A DNA stretch of 64,000 bases, taken from positions 45,719 to 109,718 of the forward strand of contig JAFQQY010000032.1 in NCBI GenBank assembly GCA_017410365.1. Reading direction: 5' to 3'. Under the pieces are notes generated by a model. That model had not been told where the DNA came from. It did not search any database and saw nothing but the letters and a program-made list of their open reading frames with translations. The stretch is from Prevotella sp. (lineage in GTDB: Bacteria; Bacteroidota; Bacteroidia; Bacteroidales; Bacteroidaceae). The position numbers were made by a program, and so were the translations under genes. How positions within the stretch are numbered: position 1 is the first letter of the stretch; every line of letters starts with the position of its first letter. Positions 44,434 through 52,806 of this stretch are shown piece by piece.

Positions 44434-47232
44434 CTATTTAGTAGATAACATCCTGCCATCGCTTGTAAGTCCGGCAGCATTGACCTTGATTCGCGTTTCC
44501 TTGCTATTGTTATAGAACGTAGCTGTAAAACGACCCTCCTCATCTGTCCTTGCATTAGGATTCCAATAGAGTGTACGACGATGGTCAACAGGCTCTGCCG
44601 GCTGCTGAGTACTATAATCAGGATTATAGAACTGAACCGGCTGGTTTATACCTTTGATTACAATGCGGCGGTCGCGCGAAGTCGGCTGCTTGCCATCATC
44701 TGGAATAAGTTCAAACTCAACCGTTGCATCGGCTGTATATTCATCGCTCACCATCGTAGAGTCTTCATTGCGCGGTTCATAGTCGCTATAAACACGGATG
44801 TTCATCATGCGTTTCAGCTTTAGCATGTCGTAAAGGGCGTATGGTGTGAACTTATTGAAATCACGCGTGCCGAATGGGTCGGCATCAGCTATGCTATAAT
44901 TGCGGTAGAAGACGGTTCCTTGTACCCGGCCATCAACATTGAAATCGTCGTAGCGACCCATATTTCCATAAAGGAACTTGCATATCTGTATTGGGAACTG
45001 ACGCATGTCGAACTTACCAAAGCTAAGTCCGTAGTCGGTTATATCGTTGTACAAATCATAAGCATCGCATACGAAAGCCGGTTTGGTGAAGTCGATGGCA
45101 CGACGTCCACGACGCTTTCCCTTGACATCGACGTTGCGCAACTGATGCACGTCGTTCTCCATCGACAGGTCGCTCATCTCCTCCGTAATAGTAGGAATAA
45201 TGACATCCGGCGTATGGTCTTGGTAATAGCTGTACTTGGTACTGTATCGAGGATAGAACATATCGCGCTTGACGTAATAGTCGGGATAGGCATCCTCGTC
45301 CATCACCTTAGCATCCTGGCGCGAGAGCATGTTCTTCTTCAGCGAGTCTTTCTCCTTGTATGCCTTCATCCTTAGATATGCCTGACCGTAGAATGGCGGT
45401 ATCTGGAACTTATATCTGCCCTTCTCCGTTTTTTGAACAGACGAAGCGATATCGCTGCCAAGAATAACCTCAGCCTCAACCAGCACTTCGTGACGAAGAT
45501 TAGAATGATTGACACCGAGATGACTGTTTGCCGACATAATAGAGCCATACTCAATGTTGCTCGTACCTTGTGCGGTTTCGATGGTTGTTGACATATCTTC
45601 TGTTGAATAGAACTCATCGGCAGTCGTTTCCGCTTCTGTTGTCGCTTCTTCTTCGAGCTCCTTTAGTCCCACCATACCGACACCGTTTTTCCATTCTCCA
45701 ATTTCCTCAGGCTGAACTTCTGAAATAGAAAGCATCTTATATACAGAACCTTCTACCGTGAGCGTTGTTTCTGGTTCGTAGCGTCGCTTCATGTATATTG
45801 TGTCAGAGAGTTCCTGCCATTTGTATTTGCGCCACCCCTGCACCATCATCAGCAAGTCAAGGTCAGCACGGTGCTTGTCGTCGTCAGCCTCGAAATAATA
45901 GGCAGGATTGGCAATGAAGCCTTTCAGTTCGCTGCTCAGCAATAAGTCTGTCATCATATTGCCATCGTTATACGTAGGTTCGTCTGTACGCGTGTCTCTG
46001 ATGGCAAGCGACAAGTTGGTTGGTTCTGTTACGCCAGCAGCCTTGACGCTGACACTAATCTGCTCGTAAGGCGAATATGAGTTCTTTATTTCCGATTCTA
46101 CAGTGATGTAATTGCCATCATAGTCGTGATTGTTCACGAAAATCAATCTGTCAGAAAGCACCTGTCCCTTGGTGTCAAAGAGAGTAATATCGTTTACGCC
46201 TGTGGGGAGTTGCGGTATGGTTATAGTTGCCTTACCAGAAGCATCGAAAACTACTTCTTGGAAGTGTTTAAGCACACCACGGCATATTATCGACAAACCA
46301 TATTTGCGGTCTTGAGGCAATTGACTTGACGATATGGCGATACTACCCTCGCCCACTCGCATCGTAGCCCCAGCTTCTTCTGCTTTAGGCAAATTAAACT
46401 TGTATTCCTTGCCGCGCCAAGTGAAACTGGCACGCAGTCGTTTGCCTGCTGGAGTAACAACGAACGCTCCACGGCCATTATGACTAGTCGCGATGTCAGC
46501 CACTTTTGCATCACCTGCTGTAACAACACCTTTTATGTTTACAATCTCACCAAGTTGATTAGTCACTTCAAAAGCCACGCGATTGGGCAATCCTTCTATC
46601 AGATTACCACCTTCGGGATAGAAGTTGACTGCCAAATCTTCTTTCTTCGGCTTCTGAATACGTGTCTTAGGGCGCTGATAGGTGCGCTTATATGTATAGT
46701 CGCCAGCCTGTTCCGGTTTGGTATATACTGGCAATACTCGTGAATAGAGTCCGTCCCACTGTCGGAAGAAATCTGCTGCCATTTGCTTGTTGTAGAACGA
46801 AAACTTATCATCACGACTGTAACGATGCAGAGTTACATTGAAATTGAGCATCCACCGCGTGTAAGCACGTAACTCATAAAAACCTGAATAGAGAGAGTCG
46901 GTAAGGGCAAAGCATCCGCTGCCGAAACCCTTGTTGCTCACGATAACGGTCTGACGTTCAACAACAATACCATCAGGAGAAAGCAGTTCGACGTAGAGCA
47001 GACGACTCATATTGGTAAACTTCAAATCGTCGGCACGAACAACGTATGCCTTATACCACAGGGTATCTCCGATGAAATAGCACATGTTATCTGTATGGAC
47101 AAACACTTTCTCCTGAACCTGGCGTGTTGAAGACTCTTCCAATACACTGCGAATTTCTTCAAGTGTACGGTCGTCGGCCATGGCGGCAAAAGACGTAATG
47201 CACATTAATAATGCAAAAAACAGCTTTCTCAT
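44434..47232 (-). CDS. Secreted MG2/alpha-2-macroglobulin-like protein of unknown role
   Basis: A 932-residue protein with a signal peptide about 1-19. The N-terminal region about 35-160 (QEKVFVHTDNMCYFIGDTLWYKAYV, quoted in part) is the MG2-like beta-sandwich found in large Bacteroidota envelope proteins. Further beta-sandwich repeats follow (VNFYPEGGNLIEGLPNRV, YSPYEQISVSVKA), then a LMMVQGWRKYKW segment, and a final carboxypeptidase-regulatory-like strand set (RTLYWNPNARTDEEGRF). It lacks the CxEQ thioester of true alpha-2-macroglobulins as far as seen. Related proteins are usually annotated as hypothetical or TonB-linked. It carries no sorting tail like its neighbours. Function unknown. 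Confidence 0.65.
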   Translation of the reverse strand: MRKLFFALLMCITSFAAMADDRTLEEIRSVLEESSTRQVQEKVFVHTDNMCYFIGDTLWYKAYVVRADDLKFTNMSRLLYVELLSPDGIVVERQTVIVSNKGFGSGCFALTDSLYSGFYELRAYTRWMLNFNVTLHRYSRDDKFSFYNKQMAADFFRQWDGLYSRVLPVYTKPEQAGDYTYKRTYQRPKTRIQKPKKEDLAVNFYPEGGNLIEGLPNRVAFEVTNQLGEIVNIKGVVTAGDAKVADIATSHNGRGAFVVTPAGKRLRASFTWRGKEYKFNLPKAEEAGATMRVGEGSIAISSSQLPQDRKYGLSIICRGVLKHFQEVVFDASGKATITIPQLPTGVNDITLFDTKGQVLSDRLIFVNNHDYDGNYITVESEIKNSYSPYEQISVSVKAAGVTEPTNLSLAIRDTRTDEPTYNDGNMMTDLLLSSELKGFIANPAYYFEADDDKHRADLDLLMMVQGWRKYKWQELSDTIYMKRRYEPETTLTVEGSVYKMLSISEVQPEEIGEWKNGVGMVGLKELEEEATTEAETTADEFYSTEDMSTTIETAQGTSNIEYGSIMSANSHLGVNHSNLRHEVLVEAEVILGSDIASSVQKTEKGRYKFQIPPFYGQAYLRMKAYKEKDSLKKNMLSRQDAKVMDEDAYPDYYVKRDMFYPRYSTKYSYYQDHTPDVIIPTITEEMSDLSMENDVHQLRNVDVKGKRRGRRAIDFTKPAFVCDAYDLYNDITDYGLSFGKFDMRQFPIQICKFLYGNMGRYDDFNVDGRVQGTVFYRNYSIADADPFGTRDFNKFTPYALYDMLKLKRMMNIRVYSDYEPRNEDSTMVSDEYTADATVEFELIPDDGKQPTSRDRRIVIKGINQPVQFYNPDYSTQQPAEPVDHRRTLYWNPNARTDEEGRFTATFYNNSKETRIKVNAAGLTSDGRMLSTK

Positions 47233-47325
47233 ATTTGTTATAGGTTTATATTCATTATTATTTGACGTCAGAAAGTAATGAAAGTTTAATGCACTCTCAC
47301 ATTATCTTACTGCATATCCTTTCAC

Positions 47326-47359
47326 TTCTCCCCTCCTTCGGAGGGGTCAGGGAGGCTTC
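47326..47359. repeat. GC-rich hairpin CCCCTCC-TTC-GGAGGGG after the transporter gene
   Basis: A 7-bp perfect stem (47330-47336 with 47340-47346) and 3-base loop, followed by GGGAGGC, directly next to the stop of the transporter gene. The wording resembles short GC-rich intergenic repeats common in Bacteroidota (recollection, not checked). No T-run on the minus strand, so a REP-like element is as likely as a terminator. Confidence 0.55.
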
Positions 47360-47360
47360 A

Positions 47361-48320
47361 TCACCATTTCAACTCGCCGTATTTCTCCTTATACCATATC
47401 TGCCATGCGTTGATGAGATTCTGCCACAGCACGTATGCACCGGGAGCGACGGCAGCAAGGGGATTGAGAAAGGTGATAGTGAGCCAGATGCCCACCACGG
47501 TGTTCTTCTGACCTAATGCCTGTCCGGCACTGACGCTGTCGCCATAAGGGCGTCCCACTGCCTTGCCTATAGTGAAAAGAACGAGTGCAACGGCAAGGGG
47601 GAGCATCAGAAGCCAGAACAGTGTTTCTCCGGCAACGGAGGAATGAAGGATGTTACGGAAGGCAAGTCCCGACACTATGGCAAGGTTGAAGCACCACATA
47701 TAGAATCCCAAGTTCTTCATTGAACGGATTTTATCTGTAAAGCGGGGTATCAGTTTCCTGCTGACAAGGGCGAGCACCAACGGAACGACGAGAACGAGCG
47801 TAACGTTGCGCAGCACCGCCGCCATGGCAACAAGAAAAGATATATCGGCAGAGCGTTCTACCATAGGGAAAAACAAAGGTATGATAATCGATGTGACAAC
47901 ATTGGCAATGATAGTATATATGGTCATCGACGCAATGCTTCCACCCAGTTTTTCTGTTACTACAGCTGCGGCAGCAGCGGTTGGACAGATGACGCATATA
48001 AAGACACCCTCTAGAATGAGTTTTGTAGTCGCATCCTCTGTCTGGGTAATAATCCAGACTAACAGGCCAGACAGAGTTATGCGTATGGCCTGTAACCAGA
48101 AATGCCACGCACGCGGTCGCATATCTTCAATCTGTATCTTGCAGAATGTGACATAAAGCAACATGAACAGCACAACAGGTAGCAGACTGACTGCAAACGG
48201 TCCGACTATATCGCCCACAGGCTGAAGTAGCGGAACATTAGCAAAAAGTACATACACCGCTATTCCGAAACATAGCGAACATAACAATGACCATTTTTTT
48301 ACGAATGCCAGAAAGTCCAT
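47361..48320 (-). CDS. BASS-family (bile acid:Na+ symporter-like) membrane transporter
   Basis: 319 residues from the ATG at 48320; the open frame extends to 48347 but that part overlaps the promoter. About nine to ten hydrophobic helices. The central GVFICVICPTAAAAAVV and the C-terminal AGQALGQKNTVVGIWLT and FLNPLAAVAPGAYVLWQNL are characteristic of the bile acid:sodium symporter superfamily, which carries organic anions or small metabolites in the inner membrane. The substrate is unknown. It is monocistronic downstream of dnaA, in the same direction but with its own promoter. Confidence 0.78.
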   Translation of the reverse strand: MDFLAFVKKWSLLCSLCFGIAVYVLFANVPLLQPVGDIVGPFAVSLLPVVLFMLLYVTFCKIQIEDMRPRAWHFWLQAIRITLSGLLVWIITQTEDATTKLILEGVFICVICPTAAAAAVVTEKLGGSIASMTIYTIIANVVTSIIIPLFFPMVERSADISFLVAMAAVLRNVTLVLVVPLVLALVSRKLIPRFTDKIRSMKNLGFYMWCFNLAIVSGLAFRNILHSSVAGETLFWLLMLPLAVALVLFTIGKAVGRPYGDSVSAGQALGQKNTVVGIWLTITFLNPLAAVAPGAYVLWQNLINAWQIWYKEKYGELKW

Positions 48321-48328
48321 ATTGAATG

Positions 48329-48357
48329 CAAAAGTACAAAAAAACAATAAGCGGCAA
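48329..48357 (-). promoter_or_regulatory. Promoter TTG-N18-TACTTTTG of the BASS transporter, near-leaderless
   Basis: On the minus strand TACTTTTG (48329-48336) is preceded by TTG (48355-48357). Only 8 bp separate the box from the ATG at 48320, so the transcript would have almost no leader. Confidence 0.6.
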
Positions 48358-48392
48358 CTAAAAAACTTTTGTTTTTTTATCTATCTAATAAC

Positions 48393-48427
48393 AAAAAATC
48401 CCAATTCCTTTTGAAGAATCAGGATTA
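48393..48427 (-). terminator. Rho-independent terminator of dnaA
   Basis: On the minus strand AATCC-tg-ATTC pairs with GAAT-tg-GGATT (48422-48426 with 48397-48401 at the base), followed by TTTTTTG. It begins at the dnaA stop codon. Confidence 0.75.
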
Positions 48428-49846
48428 TTAATTGTTTCTGTCTTTAAGTTTAAATGAATTCTCAATACTGTTCATCTCTTCAAGGAACGCCTTATCTATC
48501 TTCAAGCGCTGTTCGATAGTATTGCAACTATGTATAACAGTAGAGTGATCGCGATTTCCTATAAGCTGACCGATGCGAGAAGCGGGCATCTTAGTATATT
48601 TCTGAGCAAGATACATAGACACCTGACGCACAATAACATAATCACGCTTTCTACTCTTGCTGAACACATTCTGCTGACTGACATTATAGTGGGTACAAAC
48701 CTTATCCAAAATCTCATCCACAGTCAAAGGCTTGTTGTCTATCTTTACGGCACGCTTTATAACACGTTCTGCCAGACGCATATCTATATTTGAATTGTAA
48801 ACAACAGAATATGCAAGAAGCGAATTGATAACACCCTCCAAATCGCGTACACTGCCATTGGCTGTCTCAGCAATGAATCGGATTACTTCATTCGGTATGC
48901 TTAAACCGTCACGGCGACATTTTGAGTTGAGAATATCAACACACAACTGAACATTAGGTTTCTCAAGCTCAGCAATAAGTCCACATGAGAAACGTGTCAG
49001 CAGACGGTCTTTCATACCCTCAAGGTCTACAGGCGGCCTATCGCTTGCCAATATTATCTGCTTGCCGTTGAGGAACAAGTGGTTGAATATATGGAAGAAA
49101 GTGTCAAGAGTCTTTGTCGCAGTTGCCCATTCTTGAATATCATCGACTATGAGAACGTCTATAGACTGGTAAAAGTTAATGAAATCATTCACGACATTAC
49201 GTCTAACGGCATCTGTGTATTGCACCTGAAACAATCGGGCACTTACATAAAGCACTCGCTTGCTCGGATACATTTCCTTGCACTTTATACCTATAGCATT
49301 AATAAGGTGTGTCTTTCCACAACCAGACGGACCGAAAACAAAGAAAGGATTGAAAGTCGACTTGCCCGGATGCTCAGCTATTGACAAGCCAACTGTACGT
49401 GGCAATTTATTGCTGTCTCCTTCAATAAAATTACGGAATGTACGATGGATGTCAAGCTGCGGATTAAGATCTTGAGGCGTAGCTGCATCGAGAGCAGTAG
49501 GCGATTGGTTCATGCGCATTGCTGCTGGATGCTTTTCAATCATTGCAGGTTCGCTGGCCTCAACATTTTGAGTTATGTTGTTTGACTTGTCAGTGACAAC
49601 GCGATAACTAAGACTTACTTTTCTGCCAAAACTGCGAGTCAGTGCCTTAGATAAGAGCCCAACATAGTATTGCTCCAAGTATTCGTAGACGTACATACTT
49701 GGAACTTGCACCAAAACCGTGTTGTCCTGCACGTTGTAGGATTCAAACACGATTGGCTGAAACCACGTTTTGAATTGCTGCTCTGTAACATTATCCTTAA
49801 TCAGATTAAGGCAGTTGTCCCAAAGCGCCTCATGACTCTTGACCAT
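48428..49846 (-). CDS. dnaA: Chromosomal replication initiator protein DnaA
   Basis: A 472-residue DnaA. Domain I covers about 1-85 (WDNCLNLIKDNVTEQQFKTW, FQPIVFES), with a variable linker to about 130. The AAA+ domain covers about 130-350 with Walker A FGPSGCGKTHL, Walker B VLIVDDIQE and sensor DRLLTRFSCGLIAELE. Domain IV has the DnaA-box recognition signature GNRDHSTVIHSC. It binds DnaA boxes and opens oriC. The start at 49846 gives the expected MVKSHEALWDNCL N-terminus. No TTATCCACA-like boxes are seen in the 356-bp upstream gap, so this is probably not beside the origin. Confidence 0.97.
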   Translation of the reverse strand: MVKSHEALWDNCLNLIKDNVTEQQFKTWFQPIVFESYNVQDNTVLVQVPSMYVYEYLEQYYVGLLSKALTRSFGRKVSLSYRVVTDKSNNITQNVEASEPAMIEKHPAAMRMNQSPTALDAATPQDLNPQLDIHRTFRNFIEGDSNKLPRTVGLSIAEHPGKSTFNPFFVFGPSGCGKTHLINAIGIKCKEMYPSKRVLYVSARLFQVQYTDAVRRNVVNDFINFYQSIDVLIVDDIQEWATATKTLDTFFHIFNHLFLNGKQIILASDRPPVDLEGMKDRLLTRFSCGLIAELEKPNVQLCVDILNSKCRRDGLSIPNEVIRFIAETANGSVRDLEGVINSLLAYSVVYNSNIDMRLAERVIKRAVKIDNKPLTVDEILDKVCTHYNVSQQNVFSKSRKRDYVIVRQVSMYLAQKYTKMPASRIGQLIGNRDHSTVIHSCNTIEQRLKIDKAFLEEMNSIENSFKLKDRNN

Positions 49847-50202
49847 TGGCGTTATTCTCGTTAATAAATGTTTTGTAAAACCAGTTGTTTGTTAGTTTTC
49901 GACTGCAAATTTCGGTTTTTTTTTTCAATTGTGCAAATCTTTGTAATTATATTGCCAACAGTTCAATTAACGTAACTAGCTATTTATTTGAACTTTACAA
50001 AACTTTTCTTTCTTTTTTATCAAATGAGCTATTGCACAATTACAACTCCTTATTATACAAGCACTTAAGAAAAGTTTCCCTCAATATCCTAAAGCGTGGG
50101 ACATTGAGGGATTTATGTCGTCAAAACATTATTAGCACTATAGTTTCACGATTTCAACAACAATCGTTTTGCAAGAAGCCCGTTATTTAGACAAAATAAA
50201 AT
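49847..50202. other. Intergenic region upstream of dnaA
   Basis: 356 bp, AT-rich. I see no DnaA box, no clear TAnnTTTG promoter box for dnaA and no convincing small gene (a 101-codon plus-strand frame at 49885-50190 has low-complexity composition). A hairpin at 50077-50111 is listed separately. Confidence 0.6.
50077..50111 (-). terminator. Hairpin after the mlaD-like gene, probable terminator
   Basis: TCCCTCAAT (50077-50085) pairs perfectly with ATTGAGGGA (50103-50111). On the minus strand it is followed by AAACTTTTCTT, a weak T-tract. It lies about 90 bp after the stop of the gene at 50203. Confidence 0.5.
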
Positions 50203-51108
50203 TTACTGCTTGTCTTTACGACCAAATATTGAAAAGTGAACGTAGCGCTTTGGATGTGCCTTCAAATCAATAAGCAACGAATCTGCATCACGCATTGTTG
50301 CTGTCAGATTATTATACAAAGACGGATCGCGCATCAGCAATCCTAACGTTCCGTCATTACTATTTAATTTGGCAGACAATTGCTGCACATTGGCTAGCGT
50401 AGCGTCAACCTTTGCCATTGTTGCCGAAATATCTACTGTAGCAATGTCTTTTGTTATCTTATCTGTACTTTCAAGAACATTATTTGCATGTGTCAGCATT
50501 CCTGGCATATTCTTGTTCAACCCACCCATAAGAGTGTTCAGTTCCTTTGTCGTTGTTGTGAGATTGGCTGTTATCTCGTCCACATTATGCAACGAATTAG
50601 CCAATGCCGGGTCGGCAAGCAAAACATTAAGGCTTCCCATTATTAAATCAAGTTTCGGCAAAACCTTTTCTATTGCAGGAATCATTGCAGCCGCTTTGTC
50701 CAATGCCCCAGAAGCCTTGCCTCCCTGAAGAGTGTCGCCTGCTGATATATAGTCAAGATTGTTTGCCGCCAAAACAATATTCATCTTTACATTTCCAAGC
50801 ATATCGCTCTCTATCTCAGCAGTAGTACCTTTTGGCAGTCGCATCTTATCGTCCAGATCTATTTCTGCTACAATATTTCCTGCACCGCTATAATCGAAAA
50901 CGATGTCTTTCACCACGCCCACCTTATATCCATTGGCATAAACCGGACTTGATACCGAAAGACCGCTGATGTCCTTTAGTTTTACATAGTAACTGTCATT
51001 GGTTGAAAAAATACTTAAGCCTTTAAGAAACTGCATACCAAAAAACAATACCACTATGCCAACAATGGCAACGAGCGCAATCTGCACTTCTTTTGTAAAA
51101 AACTTCAT
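50203..51108 (-). CDS. MlaD/MCE-family protein (lipid transport)
   Basis: A 301-residue protein with one N-terminal membrane helix (about 7-29, VQIALVAIVGIVVLFFGMQF) and an MCE domain about 37-120 (VYANGYKVGVVKDIVFD, LPKGTTAEIESDMLGNVKM). A long helical C-terminus about 130-280 has heptad-like repeats. MCE proteins form hexameric rings that shuttle phospholipid between the membranes as substrate-binding part of an ABC transporter. The ATPase and permease are not in this window. It starts 5 bp after the amidase stop, so the two envelope genes form an operon. Confidence 0.9.
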   Translation of the reverse strand: MKFFTKEVQIALVAIVGIVVLFFGMQFLKGLSIFSTNDSYYVKLKDISGLSVSSPVYANGYKVGVVKDIVFDYSGAGNIVAEIDLDDKMRLPKGTTAEIESDMLGNVKMNIVLAANNLDYISAGDTLQGGKASGALDKAAAMIPAIEKVLPKLDLIMGSLNVLLADPALANSLHNVDEITANLTTTTKELNTLMGGLNKNMPGMLTHANNVLESTDKITKDIATVDISATMAKVDATLANVQQLSAKLNSNDGTLGLLMRDPSLYNNLTATMRDADSLLIDLKAHPKRYVHFSIFGRKDKQ

Positions 51109-51113
51109 ATCGT

Positions 51114-52349
51114 CTATTTTTTATTCCTATTCTGTTTAAATTCTTTTATAGCCTCGTTTACATTGACCTTCTCTGTCCCTTTGAATGCGACAATAAATGC
51201 CTGCGGGAACTTTTTAGCCACTTCCTTGCGCAACCTGTATATTTCGTTGTAGTCTTCAGAAGAGCCGTAAGTATATTTATAAAGGCCGTTTTCCTGATAA
51301 CTACCAACATTTGCCAATCCCTTAAATTGCTTGTCTGTAGTCTTTATGCGCGAAGTAGAACTTGCTATCTGCACCTTGAAAACCGGTTGGACACTTTCAT
51401 TTTCTTCCGTTGGCTTCTCTTTTTCCGACTCCGCATCACTTACTGGCGTCTTCTTGTCTTTTACCGTTTCACTCTGAACAGGTTGAGGAGTTTGCTGTTC
51501 TTTCTTTTTCGAAGCCTGCACCTCATCATCGTTTACCTTTTTAGTTGGTGCCGGTTCAGATACAACCGCACTACCCCTATTCAATTTGCCCTTATACTCT
51601 ACAAACGCTTGGTACAACCCTCTGCCCAAGGCATCGATACCTCCTTTTGTATTAAGGTATCTTTCTTCATCTGGTGTAGATATAAAACCTAATTCAACGA
51701 GACATCCAGGCATCGATGTTTCCCTTAGCACAAGGAAACCGGCCTGTTTGACTCCCATGTTGTTCCTGCCAGCAACTGCACAGGTTCGTTTCTGAATGAG
51801 CCTAGCCATCTCAACACTTTGTTCCATGTTGCGGTCTTGCAGGAATTCGAACATAATATAACTTTCGGCAGAGCCCGGATCAAACCCCTCATAATGACGC
51901 TGATAGTCACTTTCTATCAGGATTACCGAGTTTTCTCTCTTCGCAACATCCAAATTGTCAGCCGCCCTGTGCATACCCAATGTATATGTTTCAAGTCCGC
52001 GAGCCTTCCTGCCACGAGGCAGTGCATTCGTATGGATTGAAATGAAAAGGTCTGCCTTATGGCGATTGGCAATGTTCGCCCTTTCATGCAAAGGAATAAA
52101 AACGTCCGTCTTTCGTGTATATACTACAGATACATCGGGACAGTTATTCTCCACATATCGGCCGAAAGCAAGAGCAACATTAAGGTTGATAGTTTTCTCT
52201 TTTGAAATCTTGCCTATAGCACCGGCATCCCTACCTCCATGGCCAGGGTCTATAACCAGCACATATTTCGCATTTGCCTCTGTGGAAAACAGAAACAGAC
52301 ACACTAGAGTACTTAAGAGAATTGCTATCTTCTTACCTTTTATAGCCAT
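51114..52349 (-). CDS. N-acetylmuramoyl-L-alanine amidase with SPOR domain
   Basis: 411 residues from the ATG at 52349, chosen because it begins the signal peptide (MAIKGKKIAILLSTLVCLF) and lies just after a -7 box; the open frame upstream to 52397 would cross the promoter. The Amidase_3 domain covers about 28-255: VIDPGHGGRDAGAIG (zinc His), ISIHTNALPRG (zinc His) and CLVELGFIS (catalytic Glu). A lysine- and proline-rich linker follows, then a C-terminal SPOR domain (about 325-400, FKVQIASS), which binds denuded septal glycan. It cleaves the amide between muramic acid and L-Ala during cell separation. Confidence 0.93.
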   Translation of the reverse strand: MAIKGKKIAILLSTLVCLFLFSTEANAKYVLVIDPGHGGRDAGAIGKISKEKTINLNVALAFGRYVENNCPDVSVVYTRKTDVFIPLHERANIANRHKADLFISIHTNALPRGRKARGLETYTLGMHRAADNLDVAKRENSVILIESDYQRHYEGFDPGSAESYIMFEFLQDRNMEQSVEMARLIQKRTCAVAGRNNMGVKQAGFLVLRETSMPGCLVELGFISTPDEERYLNTKGGIDALGRGLYQAFVEYKGKLNRGSAVVSEPAPTKKVNDDEVQASKKKEQQTPQPVQSETVKDKKTPVSDAESEKEKPTEENESVQPVFKVQIASSTSRIKTTDKQFKGLANVGSYQENGLYKYTYGSSEDYNEIYRLRKEVAKKFPQAFIVAFKGTEKVNVNEAIKEFKQNRNKK

Positions 52350-52357
52350 ATGCGTTG

Positions 52358-52365
52358 CAAAATTA
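52358..52365 (-). promoter_or_regulatory. -7 box TAATTTTG of the amidase operon, near-leaderless
   Basis: The minus strand reads TAATTTTG, exactly 8 bp before the ATG at 52349. The transcript would have essentially no 5' leader. Same geometry as the transporter gene at 48320. Confidence 0.55.
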
Positions 52366-52393
52366 GTCATTTTATGCGAAAAACTCAAAAATA

Positions 52394-52765
52394 TCAAATA
52401 GTTTTATCATTTATTAAATGTATCTCAACGCCTGCTCCCCCACAATCAGCTCCCATTGGCGGATTAACCTTGGTAATACATAGGTCAATAGAGATACTTG
52501 ACGGGAACTCTCTAAATACAGCTTCTGCAATTCTTCCAGCCACGTGTTCCAGCAGTCTGGATGGTTGAGCCATTTCTTTTTTTACCAAATTAAATAATTG
52601 CGCATAGTTGAGCGTATCATCAACATTATCGCTTTTCATTGCTGCAGCAAAAGGATATTCAACGCGCAAATCAACGGTGAAGTCCGTTCCCACCGTCCTT
52701 TCTTGGGGCATCACCCCATGATTGGCATGGAAACGGACTTCACGCAAATAGATATATGTGTTCAT
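52394..52765 (-). CDS. folB: Dihydroneopterin aldolase FolB
   Basis: 123 residues from the ATG at 52765, the usual family length. The longer frame to 52831 would add 22 residues and overlap the reductase gene. The start IYLREVRFHANHGVMPQE is the FolB signature, followed by DTLNYAQLFNLV and LLEHVAGRIAEAV (active-site Glu) and ITKVNPPMGADCGG with the conserved Lys. It converts dihydroneopterin to 6-hydroxymethyl-dihydropterin in folate synthesis. It lies 41 bp downstream of the reductase gene, probably co-transcribed. Confidence 0.93.
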   Translation of the reverse strand: MNTYIYLREVRFHANHGVMPQERTVGTDFTVDLRVEYPFAAAMKSDNVDDTLNYAQLFNLVKKEMAQPSRLLEHVAGRIAEAVFREFPSSISIDLCITKVNPPMGADCGGAGVEIHLINDKTI

Positions 52766-52806
52766 AAACAAACAGTGTGTTTTTTTAAAGGAGTGCGAGA
52801 GGCTGA

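Noticed and set aside
48321-48347. Nine-residue extension of the BASS transporter
   Set aside because: Covers the TACTTTTG promoter box; the internal Met gives the usual length.
49885-50190. 101-codon plus-strand frame upstream of dnaA
   Set aside because: Low-complexity Phe/Leu/Asn composition, no homologue recognised, AT-rich non-coding sequence.
49847-50202. Replication origin next to dnaA
   Set aside because: No cluster of TTATCCACA-like boxes seen on either strand; presence of dnaA alone is not evidence in this phylum.
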